Of a stretch of DNA of 64,000 bases, positions 55,362 to 64,000 are shown in pieces. The DNA comes from Hydrogenophilales bacterium 16-64-40 (GTDB taxonomy: Bacteria; Pseudomonadota; Gammaproteobacteria; Burkholderiales; Thiobacillaceae). The notes under the pieces were generated by a model. The model ran no database searches, had not been told where the DNA came from, and worked only from the letters and a program-made list of their open reading frames with translations. How positions within the stretch are numbered: the stretch's first letter is position 1; the number at the start of each line of letters is the position of its first letter. The position numbers and the translations under genes are program-made. The stretch covers positions 16,529 to 80,528 of the forward strand of contig NCGX01000012.1 of the NCBI GenBank assembly GCA_002256995.1. The letters are read 5' to 3'.

Positions 55362-56714
55362 ATGCCGCAAACCAAGTTCCTGCTCGACGAATCAGAGATC
55401 CCCACCCACTGGTACAACGTGGTTGCCGACATGCCCAATCCACCCGCCCCTCCACTGGGGCCGGACGGCAAGCCCATCGGCCCCGAGGCGTTGACGGCGA
55501 TCTTTCCAATGAGCCTGATCGAGCAGGAAATGTCGACCGAAAGATGGATCCCGATCCCGGAGAAAGTACGCGAGATTTATCAATTGTGGCGCCCCTCGCC
55601 CCTGTTCCGCGCGCACCGCCTGGAAGCGGCCCTGGGCACGCCGGCCAAGATCTACTACAAGTATGAAGGCGTTTCCCCGGCGGGCTCGCACAAGGTCAAC
55701 ACCTCGGTCGCGCAGGCCTATTACAACGCCGAAGCCGGCATCAAGCGCATCGCCACCGAAACCGGTGCCGGCCAGTGGGGCTGCGCCATGGCGCTGGCCG
55801 GGCAGATGTTCGGACTGGAAGTGCGCGTCTACATGGTCAAGGTGAGCTACGGACAGAAGCCCTACCGCCGTTCCATGATGCAGACGTGGGGCGCGGAAGT
55901 GTTTGCCAGCCCGAGCATGGAAACCAATAGCGGCCGTGCCGCGCTGGCCGAAGACCCGGACAACCCGGGCTCGCTCGGGCTGGCGATTTCGGAGGCAGTG
56001 GAAGACGCCGCCTCGCGCCCCGACACCAATTATGCGCTGGGCTCGGTGCTGAATCACGTCTTGCTGCACCAGACCGTGATCGGGCTGGAAGCCAAGAAAC
56101 AATTCGCGAAGGCGGGCGACTACCCGGACATGATCTTCGCCCCCTGCGGCGGCGGCTCCAACTTCGGCGGCGCGGCCTTTCCCTTTTTTGCCGACAAGGC
56201 AGCGGGCAAGAACGTGCGACTGGTGGCGGTGGAACCTACCTCCTGCCCGACCCTGACGCGCGGCCACTATGCCTATGATTTCGGCGACACCGCCAAGCTC
56301 ACCCCGATGATGCTGATGTACACCCTTGGCCACGACTTCATGCCGCCCGGCATCCACGCCGGCGGTCTGCGTTATCACGGCGACTCGACGCTGGTGTCGC
56401 AGCTCTACCACGAGAAACTGCTCGAGGCGGTGGCTGTGCCCCAGCTCGCCACCTTCCGCGCCGGCGTCACCTTCGCCCGCGCCGAAGGCATCGTTCCCGC
56501 GCCCGAATCCAACCACGCCATCGCCGCCTGCATCGACGAAGCCCTGCGCTGCAAGGAAAGCGGCGAAGCGAAGACGCTGTTCTTTAATCTTTCAGGGCAC
56601 GGCCACTTCGACATGGCCGCCTACGACAGCTATTTCAGCGGCAAGCTGGAAGACTTTGCCTATCCGGAAGAAGCGATCCAGGCCGCGCTGGAGCGCTTGC
56701 CGAAGGTGGGGTGA
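55362..56714 (+). CDS. trpB: Tryptophan synthase beta chain, TrpB2 type
   Basis: 450-aa PLP enzyme of the long TrpB2 class. The PLP lysine is K111 in [17 protein letters not shown]; the phosphate loop is [31 protein letters not shown] and [20 protein letters not shown] are typical of TrpB2. It can make tryptophan from indole and serine without TrpA. No trpA is adjacent, as usual for TrpB2. ATG at 55362 with GGGAG before it. A longer open frame from 55296 is not family-like. Confidence 0.93.
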   Translation: MPQTKFLLDESEIPTHWYNVVADMPNPPAPPLGPDGKPIGPEALTAIFPMSLIEQEMSTERWIPIPEKVREIYQLWRPSPLFRAHRLEAALGTPAKIYYKYEGVSPAGSHKVNTSVAQAYYNAEAGIKRIATETGAGQWGCAMALAGQMFGLEVRVYMVKVSYGQKPYRRSMMQTWGAEVFASPSMETNSGRAALAEDPDNPGSLGLAISEAVEDAASRPDTNYALGSVLNHVLLHQTVIGLEAKKQFAKAGDYPDMIFAPCGGGSNFGGAAFPFFADKAAGKNVRLVAVEPTSCPTLTRGHYAYDFGDTAKLTPMMLMYTLGHDFMPPGIHAGGLRYHGDSTLVSQLYHEKLLEAVAVPQLATFRAGVTFARAEGIVPAPESNHAIAACIDEALRCKESGEAKTLFFNLSGHGHFDMAAYDSYFSGKLEDFAYPEEAIQAALERLPKVG

Positions 56715-56780
56715 TTGGCCGCACGTGCCATGCACTCTGCCAGGCCGGTTGGCTACATGGCAGGCTGAGGGCGACGGTAT

Positions 56781-56804
56781 CTGCGATCGAGGCGATCGCA
56801 GTTT
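56781..56804. terminator. Hairpin between convergent trpB and recJ
   Basis: CTGCGATC / GATCGCAG around GAGGC (56781-56801), then TTT on the plus strand; a modest terminator for trpB. Confidence 0.55.
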
Positions 56805-56820
56805 CAGCCGCAAGAAAATA

Positions 56821-58572
56821 TCAGCTGGCGGGCTCCCAGTGTTGCAGCTTGAGTTGCAGTGATTGCTGGCCATTGTATTCGTTGGGCATCAGGGCGTAGA
56901 CGGCGCGGATGCGGCCGGGCAGCGGGTCAGGGTGGAAGAAGCGCATGGCTTCGAACACTTCGCCATCACGCGCGAGTTTTAGCTTGAGATGTTTTTCGCT
57001 GACGACGCGCTGCGCCATGACGTCGAAGGTGGCGCTGAACAGCGGGGCGGGGAAGCCTTGTCCCCAGACGGCATGGTCGAGATCGATGGCGAGCTGGTAG
57101 CTGTGGTCGGCGGCGTCGAGCTCCCCATCGGTTTCGATTACGCCCTCCAGATCGGCCGGATCGATCAGTTCGCGCACCACGGCCTCGAATGCCTGGCTGA
57201 ATTCGTCATGACGGCCGGCAGGCAGGCTGAGCCCGGCCGCCATGGCGTGGCCGCCGAACTTGAGGATGAGGCCGGGATGGCGCTTGTCGACCAGATCCAG
57301 CGCGTCGCGCAGGTGCAGGCCGGGGATGGAGCGGCCGGAGCCTTTGAGTTCACCCGAAAGGGGTAGGCCGGTGGGTCCCGGCTGCGGCTGCAGCGACCCG
57401 CCCGCTCCTCCATTTCCACTGTTGGCAAGCACGATGGTGGGGCGGTGGAATTTGTCCTTCAGCCGCGAGGCGAGGATGCCGATCACGCCGATGTGCCAGT
57501 CGGGCTGGTAGGCGGTGAGGCTGTGGCTGTCGGTGGGGCTGAAACTGGCAAGGATGGCGAGCGCATCTTCCAGCATGTCGGATTCGACGTCGCGCCGGGT
57601 GCGGTTGAGCGTGTCGAGCCGTTGCGCCAGTTGCTGCGCGGTGGCGGGATTGTCGGCCAGCAGGCATTCGATGCCGAGCGCCATATCGTCGATGCGGCCG
57701 GCGGCATTGAGCCTTGGCCCGAGCATGAAGCCGAGGTCGAACACGGTGGCGCGCGCGGGATCACGCGCGGCGGCGCGGAACAGCGCGTTGATGCCGGCGC
57801 AGGCCTTGCCCGTGCGCATCCGCGCCAGGCCGTTCTCAACCAGGGTGCGGTTGTTGGCATCGAGCCGGACGACGTCGGCGACGGTGCCGAGCGCGACCAG
57901 GTCGAGCAGGACGCGCAGGTCGGGTTCGGATTGCGCTGCATACGCCCCGCGCTGGCGCAGTTCGGCGCGCAGCGCCAAGAGCACGTAGAACATCACCCCC
58001 ACCCCCGCCAGATGCTTCGACGCGAAACCGCAGCCTGGCTGGTTGGGATTGACGATGCAGGCGGCGTCCGGCAGGGCGTCGCCGGGCAGGTGGTGATCGG
58101 TGACCAGCACCGGAATGCCGAGCGCGTTTGCCGCCGCCACCCCATCGACCGCGGCAATGCCGTTGTCCACGGTGACGATGAGGTCGGGCCGGCGCTCGGC
58201 GGCGAGCTTGACGATGTCGGGGGTCAGGCCATAGCCGTGCTCGAGCCGGTTGGGCACCAGAAAATCGACCTGCGCGCCGAGCAGGGTGAGGCCGCGCACG
58301 CCGACCGCACAGGCGGTGGCGCCATCGGCGTCGTAGTCGGCGATGATGAGCAGGCGCTTGTTTGCGTGAATGGCATCGGCCAGCAGCACGGCGGCGCGCT
58401 CGATGTGCAGCAGGCCGGCGGGCGGCAGCAGCTGCGGCAGGCGGTGCGCGATCTGCTCGGGGTGGGTGACGCCACGCGCGGCATACAGGCGGGCCCAGGC
58501 AGGCGCGAGGCCGGCCTGTTCGAGGGCGGTGCGGGCCTCGGCGGGGCAGGGGCGGATGGTGACTGAAGGCAT
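56821..58572 (-). CDS. recJ: Single-stranded-DNA-specific exonuclease RecJ
   Basis: 583-aa DHH-family 5'-3' exonuclease for recombination and mismatch repair. Metal motifs: DYDADG (79-84), VDNG (136), TDHHLPG (159-161), and later GFMLGPRLNAAGR; DHHA1 motif FGGHAMAAGLSL; C-terminal OB-like domain with ALMPNEYNGQQSLQLKLQ. Start chosen at ATG 58572 (MPSVTIRPCP); ATG five codons earlier (58587) is equally possible, while the longer frame to 58707 overlaps the divergent gene. Confidence 0.95.
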   Translation of the reverse strand: MPSVTIRPCPAEARTALEQAGLAPAWARLYAARGVTHPEQIAHRLPQLLPPAGLLHIERAAVLLADAIHANKRLLIIADYDADGATACAVGVRGLTLLGAQVDFLVPNRLEHGYGLTPDIVKLAAERRPDLIVTVDNGIAAVDGVAAANALGIPVLVTDHHLPGDALPDAACIVNPNQPGCGFASKHLAGVGVMFYVLLALRAELRQRGAYAAQSEPDLRVLLDLVALGTVADVVRLDANNRTLVENGLARMRTGKACAGINALFRAAARDPARATVFDLGFMLGPRLNAAGRIDDMALGIECLLADNPATAQQLAQRLDTLNRTRRDVESDMLEDALAILASFSPTDSHSLTAYQPDWHIGVIGILASRLKDKFHRPTIVLANSGNGGAGGSLQPQPGPTGLPLSGELKGSGRSIPGLHLRDALDLVDKRHPGLILKFGGHAMAAGLSLPAGRHDEFSQAFEAVVRELIDPADLEGVIETDGELDAADHSYQLAIDLDHAVWGQGFPAPLFSATFDVMAQRVVSEKHLKLKLARDGEVFEAMRFFHPDPLPGRIRAVYALMPNEYNGQQSLQLKLQHWEPAS

Positions 58573-58705
58573 GGCGCGCAGGGGCATCGTGTAATTAGAC
58601 CGTGGCGCGATTGTATTGGCAGAAGCGCAGGGCAGGCGAATCCCGAATTCGGAATCGGGTGAATTGCCGATGCTGTCTGTCGGACGCACGTAGTAACATC
58701 GCGAC

Positions 58706-60166
58706 ATGAGTCATTTACTCCCGCTTTCCCGCGTCGCCAAGCTGGTTGGACAGCCGCGCCATACGCTGCAGGAAATGATCCGCAACGGCACGCTGGCGAC
58801 CTTCGACGGCATGGTCGAACTCGACGAGCTGCTGCGCGCGTTTCCCGAGGTGAAGTGGGACGACGACGCGGAGTTCCGCCGGGTAACCGAAATCAAGGAC
58901 AAGGCGTTTGCCAAGCGGGTGCGTGAGCGCGCGTTGCCGGACAAGGATGTGTTAGTGGCACGACTGAACGAGCTGGGCGACGACTACGCGGCGGCCAAAG
59001 CCCTGTTGCTGCACTACGGCAATGTGATGACCTGGCTGGACGAGAAGATCGACGAAATCGAGGAGAACGCGAGCGCCGAGACGCACCATGCGCTGCATAC
59101 GCTGCGCGCGTTTCTATTGCGGAATCTGGCCGAAACGCCGCCGGACGCCGTGTTGGCGCAGGCGGTGATTGCACAGGAAAGGATACTTAAACTCATGTCA
59201 GCTCATGTGACCATTCAGCCCAGTGGCCACGAATTCTATGTGGACGGCAACGACACGCTGCTCGAAGCTGCGCTGCGTAACGGGGTGTCGCTCAGCTACG
59301 GCTGCAGCAACGGCAACTGCGGCGAGTGCAAGGCGCGCGTGGTGTCGGGCGAGGTGAAAAAGGTCCATGCCCACGACTATGTGCTGAAGCAGGCCGAAAA
59401 GGACGCCGGGGTGATCCTGCTGTGCGCGTATGCGCCGGTGAACGATGTGGTGATTGAGGCCAATGTGGCCGAGGCGCGCGACATTCCACTGCAGCAAATC
59501 ACCGCCAAGGTCAAATCGGTCGAGGTGTTCAATCCGCAGATGGCGGCGTTGCACATTCTGGCGCCGCGCAGCCAGCGCCTGCGCTACCTCGGCGGGCAGA
59601 GCATCCAGGTGGAGGCCAACGGGGTGAGCGGGCGCTATGCAATCGCCAGTTGCCCATGCGATGACCGCCACATCGAGGTGCAGATTCCGCGCCGCCCCGG
59701 CGATGCTTTTGCCGAGGCGTTGTTCACCACCTTGAAAGCCAATGACACGGTGAAGATGGAAGGGCCGTTTGGCGAATTCGTTCTGGACGAGGACTCACCG
59801 CGGCCGGTTATTTTTCTCGCGTTCGGCGCCGGTTTTGCACCGATCAAGAGCCTGATCCAGCACGCCATGTCGCTGGAACTGGCCGAGTCGATGGACCTGC
59901 ACTGGCTGGCTGACGCAGCCGGCCATTACCAGGACAACCTGTGCCGCACCTGGACCGACGCGCTGGACAATTTCAACTACGTGCCGCACGCGCAGGGCGG
60001 CGACCCCGATGCGGTGCTGGCAGACATCGTGCTGGATTATCCCGACCTGCATCGCTTCGATGTTTATGCAGCGGGCACTGCAGCCCAACTGGATCCGGCG
60101 CGGGCGCATTTTGTGCGCCATGGCCTGCCGGAAGCACGCTGGTTCGCGGGCGCGATCGACGGCTGA
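58706..60166 (+). CDS. HTH-like domain fused to 2Fe-2S ferredoxin / FAD reductase
   Basis: 486-aa protein. C-terminal 320 aa form an oxygenase-type reductase: ferredoxin ligands C200, C205, C208 (YGCSNGNCGECKA) and C240 (LLCAYAP), FAD motif GRYAIASCPCD, NAD motif FLAFGAGFAPIKSLI. The first 163 aa are unrelated: residues 1-45 look like a MerR/excisionase-type helix-turn-helix (PLSRVAKLVGQPRHTLQEMI), then a long helical region. ATG 164 (59195) has AAAGGA 11 bases before it, so a short reductase may also be made. Redox function is sure, partner unknown. Confidence 0.82.
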   Translation: MSHLLPLSRVAKLVGQPRHTLQEMIRNGTLATFDGMVELDELLRAFPEVKWDDDAEFRRVTEIKDKAFAKRVRERALPDKDVLVARLNELGDDYAAAKALLLHYGNVMTWLDEKIDEIEENASAETHHALHTLRAFLLRNLAETPPDAVLAQAVIAQERILKLMSAHVTIQPSGHEFYVDGNDTLLEAALRNGVSLSYGCSNGNCGECKARVVSGEVKKVHAHDYVLKQAEKDAGVILLCAYAPVNDVVIEANVAEARDIPLQQITAKVKSVEVFNPQMAALHILAPRSQRLRYLGGQSIQVEANGVSGRYAIASCPCDDRHIEVQIPRRPGDAFAEALFTTLKANDTVKMEGPFGEFVLDEDSPRPVIFLAFGAGFAPIKSLIQHAMSLELAESMDLHWLADAAGHYQDNLCRTWTDALDNFNYVPHAQGGDPDAVLADIVLDYPDLHRFDVYAAGTAAQLDPARAHFVRHGLPEARWFAGAIDG

Positions 60167-60613
60167 ATGCTGCGGGTCCTGCTTTATCTGTGGGCGCTTC
60201 CGGTGACCCTGCTCGGCATGCTGGTGGCGTTCATCGCGCGCGGCAGCGGCGGCACCTTGCTGCGGGTGGACGGTGTGCTGGAGGCCGCGGGCGGCTGGCC
60301 GGCAAGGGTGTTAAGGCGGGGTTTCCCGTTCAGTGGCGCGGTGGCGGCGATCACGCTGGGGCATGTGGTGGTGGGCGTGTCGCTGGATGCGCTGACGGCA
60401 ACCCGTGCGCACGAGCGCGCGCATGTCAGGCAGTTCGAGCGCTGGGGGGTATTGCTGCTGCTGTTGTACCCGCTCGCCGGTCTGCTCGCCTGGGCGCGCG
60501 GCGGGCACCCGTATCGCGATAATGTGTTCGAGCGTGAGGCGCGTGCCGCAGAGTCCGCAACGCTCGGCAAACCTGATCGGCCAAACGCCAAGGTTCACTC
60601 TATCGGGCGGTGA
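60167..60613 (+). CDS. Small membrane protein with HExxH motif
   Basis: 148-aa protein with an N-terminal helix (LLYLWALPVTLLGMLVAFIA), a second helix in VAAITLGHVVVGVS, then RAHERAHVRQFERWG, whose HERAH is an HExxH zinc motif, followed by another hydrophobic helix and a basic, Pro-rich tail. This is the layout of small membrane-bound metallopeptidase-like proteins, but no protease family is firmly recognised. It starts right at the stop of the previous gene and overlaps the convergent gene by 19 bases. Confidence 0.65.
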   Translation: MLRVLLYLWALPVTLLGMLVAFIARGSGGTLLRVDGVLEAAGGWPARVLRRGFPFSGAVAAITLGHVVVGVSLDALTATRAHERAHVRQFERWGVLLLLLYPLAGLLAWARGGHPYRDNVFEREARAAESATLGKPDRPNAKVHSIGR

Positions 60614-60870
60614 GCGTCTTCACCGGGCTCGCCGGTATCGGGATCGATCCAGTCGGATATGCCAATCTCGTCTTCTGCTTCTGCCACTGTCTCGCCGGGT
60701 TCAAAGTCGCTTTCGGCGTTGTATTCCATGTCCTGCACAGCTTCCAGTATGCTGGGGAAGGGCCCATATTCCTCGCCGGTATCGGCATCGATCCAGTAAC
60801 AACCATCGGGCCGCTCGATGATGCGGGTGTGGTCATAGTCGGGCGGCGTTTCGGGTATGAGCTGTTTCAT
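60595..60870 (-). CDS. Acidic small protein with duplicated WIDxDTGE motif
   Basis: 91-aa, strongly acidic, cytoplasmic-looking protein. CYWIDADTGEEYGPF near the N-terminus and SDWIDPDTGEPGED near the C-terminus are a duplication, visible in DNA as a 26-bp direct repeat with one mismatch (60628-60653 and 60772-60797). ATG at 60870 has GGAGG in front; the longer frame upstream is unlikely. No family recognised. Confidence 0.6.
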   Translation of the reverse strand: MKQLIPETPPDYDHTRIIERPDGCYWIDADTGEEYGPFPSILEAVQDMEYNAESDFEPGETVAEAEDEIGISDWIDPDTGEPGEDAHRPIE

Positions 60871-60930
60871 TGTGCGTCCTCCGTGTTCCTCCCAACTATA
60901 GGGCGCGAAGCCGGGCAGGGCAAGCGTCAT

Positions 60931-61839
60931 TCAGAGCGTGCGCTCGACGAAGGCCAGGCCCAGCAGCGCGGCCATAATCAGCACCAGATGCGCCCAGCTC
61001 CACAGGCGAAAATGCCGCACCAGTGCGGTGACCTCGCGGTTGGCAACGAGGAAAGGCCGGCCATGCGCGGGCTGCCGCATGAGGTGGATGCCGTCTTTGA
61101 GGCGGATGTCGAGGTGGGTGCGGTCGACCTCGTCGGCCGCGGCCTGGCGCGCGTGCGCCCATTCGTCGAGGCTGATCTCGCCATCGCGGTTGGCGTCGAA
61201 GCGGGCCAGCAGGGCGGCCTTGTCCCGTTTCCATTCGGTCAGCAGGGTGGAAAGATCAGACTTCTTGTCGAGCGTGGCGTTTGGCCCGCCCAGGGTGACG
61301 TGTTCGCCGATGACGTAAATGGTTTCGCCTTCAATCAAGGTCCACTCGGTTCTGCGGTAGCCGTCGGTGTTTGAAATCTGCTTGCGCGAAGTCATGATTT
61401 CGGCGCCGTCTGGGTCGATCAGCACCTGGCCGCTGCCGTCGCTGATGCCGAAGGTGTCGTGCGACATCCCGGATTCGACATGTTCCCAGCGGTCGCCGTT
61501 CTTGCGTTCGATGCGGTAGCGGTACCACAGGCAGGGCAGGCCGCTGATCGGGCTGGCCAAGCCGGCGCCCGGCGGCTGCTGGCCGCGGCCGACCAACTCG
61601 ATATAGCCTTGAGGTGCCGAAGCGATGCGCGAGGTCGGCGTGTCGGCCACGGTGCGATAGCGCTTGAGGTTGGCATACCACGCCCAGAAGCTGGTCAGGC
61701 CGACCAGCGCAAAACTGATCTGCCAGCCGATGCGCGAGTGCAGCTGTAGACCGAGCAGCAGGATGAGCAGGTTGCCGCCGCCCAGCGCGAGATTGGCGTA
61801 ATCGTGCCGCCATTCGGCAGCCCAGCGCGCGCGGAGCAT
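60931..61839 (-). CDS. GIDE-domain membrane protein with EF-hand
   Basis: 302-aa protein with two N-terminal helices (LLILLLGLQLHSRIGW and FALVGLTSFWAWY) and one near the C-terminus (AHLVLIMAALLGLAFV). The middle is a GIDE-type domain, as in mitochondrial E3 ligase MUL1 relatives: GLPCLWYRYRIERKNGDRWE and VLIDPDGAEIM, but no RING. Inserted near residue 215 is a canonical EF-hand loop, DANRDGEISLDE (D215, N217, D219, E221, S223, E226). ATG at 61839 overlaps the lemA stop (TGATG). Prokaryotic GIDE genes often pair with lemA; role unknown. Confidence 0.82.
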   Translation of the reverse strand: MLRARWAAEWRHDYANLALGGGNLLILLLGLQLHSRIGWQISFALVGLTSFWAWYANLKRYRTVADTPTSRIASAPQGYIELVGRGQQPPGAGLASPISGLPCLWYRYRIERKNGDRWEHVESGMSHDTFGISDGSGQVLIDPDGAEIMTSRKQISNTDGYRRTEWTLIEGETIYVIGEHVTLGGPNATLDKKSDLSTLLTEWKRDKAALLARFDANRDGEISLDEWAHARQAAADEVDRTHLDIRLKDGIHLMRQPAHGRPFLVANREVTALVRHFRLWSWAHLVLIMAALLGLAFVERTL

Positions 61840-62423
61840 CAACTATTGAACAGTTGTTTCAGATCGACGTCTTTCTTTTCCTCAGCGGCAAACCGCAGCA
61901 GCGGAAACTGGCGGAAGCCGAACAGTCGTGCGACGACGGTGTCGGGGAACTGTTCGACGCGCACGTTGTTGACGTTGACCGAGTCGTTGTAAAACTCGCG
62001 CCGGTCTGCGATGGCGTTTTCCAGCCCGCTGATACGCGCCTGCAGGTGCTGGAATGTCTCGTTGGTTTTAAGCTCGGGGTAGGCCTCGGCCACCGCAAAC
62101 AGGTTGCCCAGCCCCAGCCGCAATGCGCCTTCGGCCTGCCCCAGCGCGGGAATGTCGTGTGAGGCGCGCGCGCTGGCCACCTGGCTGCGCGCCTGCATTA
62201 CCTTTTCCAGTGTTTCCTGTTCGAATTGCATGTATTGCTTGCAGGTCTCGACCAGCTTGGGAAGTTCGTCATGACGCTGTTTGAGCAGAATGTCGATATT
62301 CGACCACGACTTGCCGACGTTGTGTTTCAGCGTCACCAGCTGGTTGAAGATGAACACGCCGAAAACGGCGAACAGCGCGAGCACGATAAAAAATAACAGA
62401 AGGCCGGACATGTTGTGCTCCAT
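61839..62423 (-). CDS. lemA: LemA family protein
   Basis: 194-aa protein with one N-terminal helix (LLLFFIVLALFAVFGVFIF) and the LemA helical domain: NQLVTLKHNVGKSWSNIDIL, LKQRHDELPKLVETCKQYM, NLFAVAEAYPELKTNETF, and RREFYNDSVNVNNVRVEQFP. Inner-membrane, function unclear. Met5 (62411) is an alternative start. Coupled to the GIDE gene by overlapping stop and start. Confidence 0.93.
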   Translation of the reverse strand: MEHNMSGLLLFFIVLALFAVFGVFIFNQLVTLKHNVGKSWSNIDILLKQRHDELPKLVETCKQYMQFEQETLEKVMQARSQVASARASHDIPALGQAEGALRLGLGNLFAVAEAYPELKTNETFQHLQARISGLENAIADRREFYNDSVNVNNVRVEQFPDTVVARLFGFRQFPLLRFAAEEKKDVDLKQLFNS

Positions 62424-62477
62424 CAGTTGGGTCGCAGAAATAGCGGATGGCGGGCGCTTAACTTGAGCGCGGCGCAG

Positions 62478-63659
62478 TTAGATTCGCGCGATGAGAATGG
62501 CCGCGATTTCGCTGTCCTCAAGCAAGACCGGATTGGTTTTCATGCTGCTGCCGCGGCTGTTGGCCACGATGCGCGGGATATCGGCTGGCATCACCCCGTA
62601 ATGCGAAAGCCGCGGCAGCTTGAGTTCGCGCGTCCAGGCCTCCAGCGTGTCGATCAGGGCGGTATGTGCGGCGGTCTGGTCTAGGTGGCCTTGTTTACTC
62701 AGCAAGCGCCCAACCAGCGCGTATTTTTCCAGCGCAGGATGTGTTGGTTCGCGTGTGCGCAGGTTTTCGATATTGATGCGCGTGGCCGTCGCAACCAGCG
62801 TTCCACACGCGACACCATGCGGAATCGGGAAGAACGCTCCCAACGGCGCGGCCAGGCCATGCACCGAGCCGAGTCCGACCTGCGCCAGCGTGATGCCTGA
62901 CACCAGTGCCGCATAGGCCATCTGTTCGCGCGCGCCCGCGTTGCCGGCGCTGGCATACAGGGCCAGCAGGCCGTCACGTGCGGCCTTCATGCCGCCCCAG
63001 GCGAGCGAATCGGTCAGGGGCGCGGCACGGCTGGAGACGTAGGATTCCAGTAGTTGGGTGAGTGCGTCCATACCGTTCGCCGCGATGACCGCCGGCGGGC
63101 AGGTGGCCAGCAGATCGGGATCGACCAGCGCATATTCGGCCACCAGCTTTTCGTCGCGGAAGGACTTCTTGAAACCATCCATCCCCTGCATGCTCAATAC
63201 CGCATTTTGGGTTGCTTCCGAACCAGTGCCCGCAGTCGTCGGCACGGCAATGAACGGGGTGGCTGGGCCGCGATAGGGCATTTCGGGGCCCACGCCCTCC
63301 AGGTGGTCCATCACCGAATTGCCGGGTTTGAGTAGTCCGGCGATCGCTTTGGCGGCATCCAGCGCGCTGCCGCCGCCAATGCCAATCACGACATCAACAG
63401 GCTCGGTGCGCAGGGCGCGCACGGCTTCGTCCACCATCTGCGGCGAGGGCTCGCCCGGAATGGCAAGATGCAGCCACGACATACCTTGCGCCCTCAACCC
63501 GGCCGTCACGCCGGGCCAGAACGGCGAGCTTTTCAGCGAGCCTGCACCGGTCACAAGCAATGCATGCGCACCGTATCTGCGGGCAATGGCTGGCAATTTG
63601 GCCAGCGCGCCTGAACCGAACTCAATGCGTGGCAAGCGCGATATGGAAAACTCAGTCAT
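62478..63659 (-). CDS. Iron-containing alcohol dehydrogenase
   Basis: 393-aa group III dehydrogenase. NAD motif GIGGGSALDAAKAIAGLL, PTTAGTGSEATQNAV, metal histidines in VGLGSVHGLAAPLGAFFPIP HG, with the usual aspartate in VDPDLLATCPP or nearby. Substrate (alcohol, aldehyde, phosphonate) cannot be told. ATG at 63659 gives MTEFSISRLPRIEFGSGAL; upstream frame (to 63707) lacks similarity. Last protein gene in the window, 55 bases upstream of lemA's start side. Confidence 0.9.
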   Translation of the reverse strand: MTEFSISRLPRIEFGSGALAKLPAIARRYGAHALLVTGAGSLKSSPFWPGVTAGLRAQGMSWLHLAIPGEPSPQMVDEAVRALRTEPVDVVIGIGGGSALDAAKAIAGLLKPGNSVMDHLEGVGPEMPYRGPATPFIAVPTTAGTGSEATQNAVLSMQGMDGFKKSFRDEKLVAEYALVDPDLLATCPPAVIAANGMDALTQLLESYVSSRAAPLTDSLAWGGMKAARDGLLALYASAGNAGAREQMAYAALVSGITLAQVGLGSVHGLAAPLGAFFPIPHGVACGTLVATATRINIENLRTREPTHPALEKYALVGRLLSKQGHLDQTAAHTALIDTLEAWTRELKLPRLSHYGVMPADIPRIVANSRGSSMKTNPVLLEDSEIAAILIARI

Positions 63660-63884
63660 GCGCACAATCAACTCCCTATCCATGCAAGTCGTGCATGGTA
63701 GCGACAAGGACGATGGCCTGTCTGCCTGTAAATTGTGCAGAAAGTCCGGCCATGGTGCGCCTGGCGGGATCGTGGCCCGCCCGCCGTGGCCTGAGCAAAA
63801 TCGGCTGGTCAGCGCCAGCGCATTGAAATCATTGGGTTTCCAGCGCCACGGTCAAGCGGGCCTGATCAAAAAGGCGAAGAAGTG

Positions 63885-63914
63885 TTGACGTCCCCGGGGG
63901 GGCTTTGCTATAGT
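63885..63914 (+). promoter_or_regulatory. Promoter for initiator tRNA
   Basis: TTGACG (63885-63890), 18 bases, TATAGT (63909-63914), then a GC-containing discriminator, 35 bases before the tRNA. The 63660-63884 stretch upstream shows no gene. Confidence 0.8.
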
Positions 63915-63949
63915 TCCGCTTCTCGATTGACGCGAAACATTGCGACAGG

Positions 63950-64000
63950 CGCGGGGTGGAGCAGTCTGGCAGCTCGTCGGGCTCATAACCCGAAGGTCGT
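63950..64000 (+). tRNA. Initiator tRNA-fMet (anticodon CAT), 5' part
   Basis: Begins CGCGGGGTGGAGCAGTCTGG, the initiator tRNA 5' end with its unpaired first base, and has anticodon CAT (63984-63986) flanked by GGG/CCC stem pairs that mark initiators. The window ends in the variable/T-arm. Confidence 0.95.

Noticed and set aside
63319-63888. 189-codon plus-strand frame
   Set aside because: Mostly antisense to the alcohol dehydrogenase; its tail in the gap shows no motif.

Overview
The window is high-GC DNA that reads as a betaproteobacterial chromosome, most likely a sulfur-oxidising member of the Thiobacillus group (Nitrosomonadales). The pointers are the gene families (an ELM1-type protein, DUF3579, a PP0621-type protein, the betaproteobacterial proteasome homologue BPH), the rpsT / murJ-ribF-ileS-lspA-fkpB-ispH arrangement, the petABC bc1 operon next to sspA-sspB, and four DsrE-like sulfur-protein domains. 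Genus is an inference; no rRNA gene is present.

Layout. 1-3,000: truncated MFS transporter, ELM1-like protein, a 58-codon gene and thiO carrying an in-frame palindromic repeat. 3,100-9,665: type IV pilus minor pilin operon fimT-pilV-pilW-pilX-pilY1-pilE. 9,690-17,140 (minus): ispH, fkpB, lspA, ileS, ribF, murJ; rpsT faces away. 17,737-24,970: DUF3579 gene, a PuuD-like membrane protein with a 31-aa partner, then argD-argF-DUF2283-argG-ppnP-BPH-yajQ, a DJ-1 protein and a CBS protein. 24,981-28,330: DsrE-like protein, rsgA, phhB, cytochrome c, orn, SHOCT lipoprotein. 28,468-34,180: porin and two secreted DsrE-like proteins, divergent from an ECF sigma factor, a membrane anti-sigma factor whose periplasmic part looks like a DsrE domain, and a secreted DUF255 thioredoxin-fold protein. 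34,307-39,450: DegS-type protease, petABC, sspAB, tRNA-Thr. 39,859-48,220: Lrp regulator, TauE/SafE permease, and a five-gene peptide ABC transporter coupled to a gamma-glutamyltransferase. 48,680-51,815: pilR, pilS, PP0621 protein. 52,081-56,714: gmd, fcl, galE (nucleotide sugars for surface polysaccharide) and a TrpB2-type trpB. 56,821-63,659: recJ, an HTH-ferredoxin-reductase fusion, small proteins, a GIDE-domain/LemA pair and an iron alcohol dehydrogenase. The window ends inside an initiator tRNA gene.

The most interesting part is 28.4-34.2 kb. Between the DsrE genes and the sigma factor gene lie two divergent, back-to-back promoter-like elements with the same architecture (GGAATAA, 15 bases, CGTCTT). 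The anti-sigma factor appears to carry, outside the membrane, the same fold as the secreted proteins whose genes sit across that promoter. This suggests a self-regulated ECF circuit sensing a sulfur or thiol signal in the periplasm. The circuit is inferred from sequence; the gene order, motifs and promoter symmetry are directly visible.
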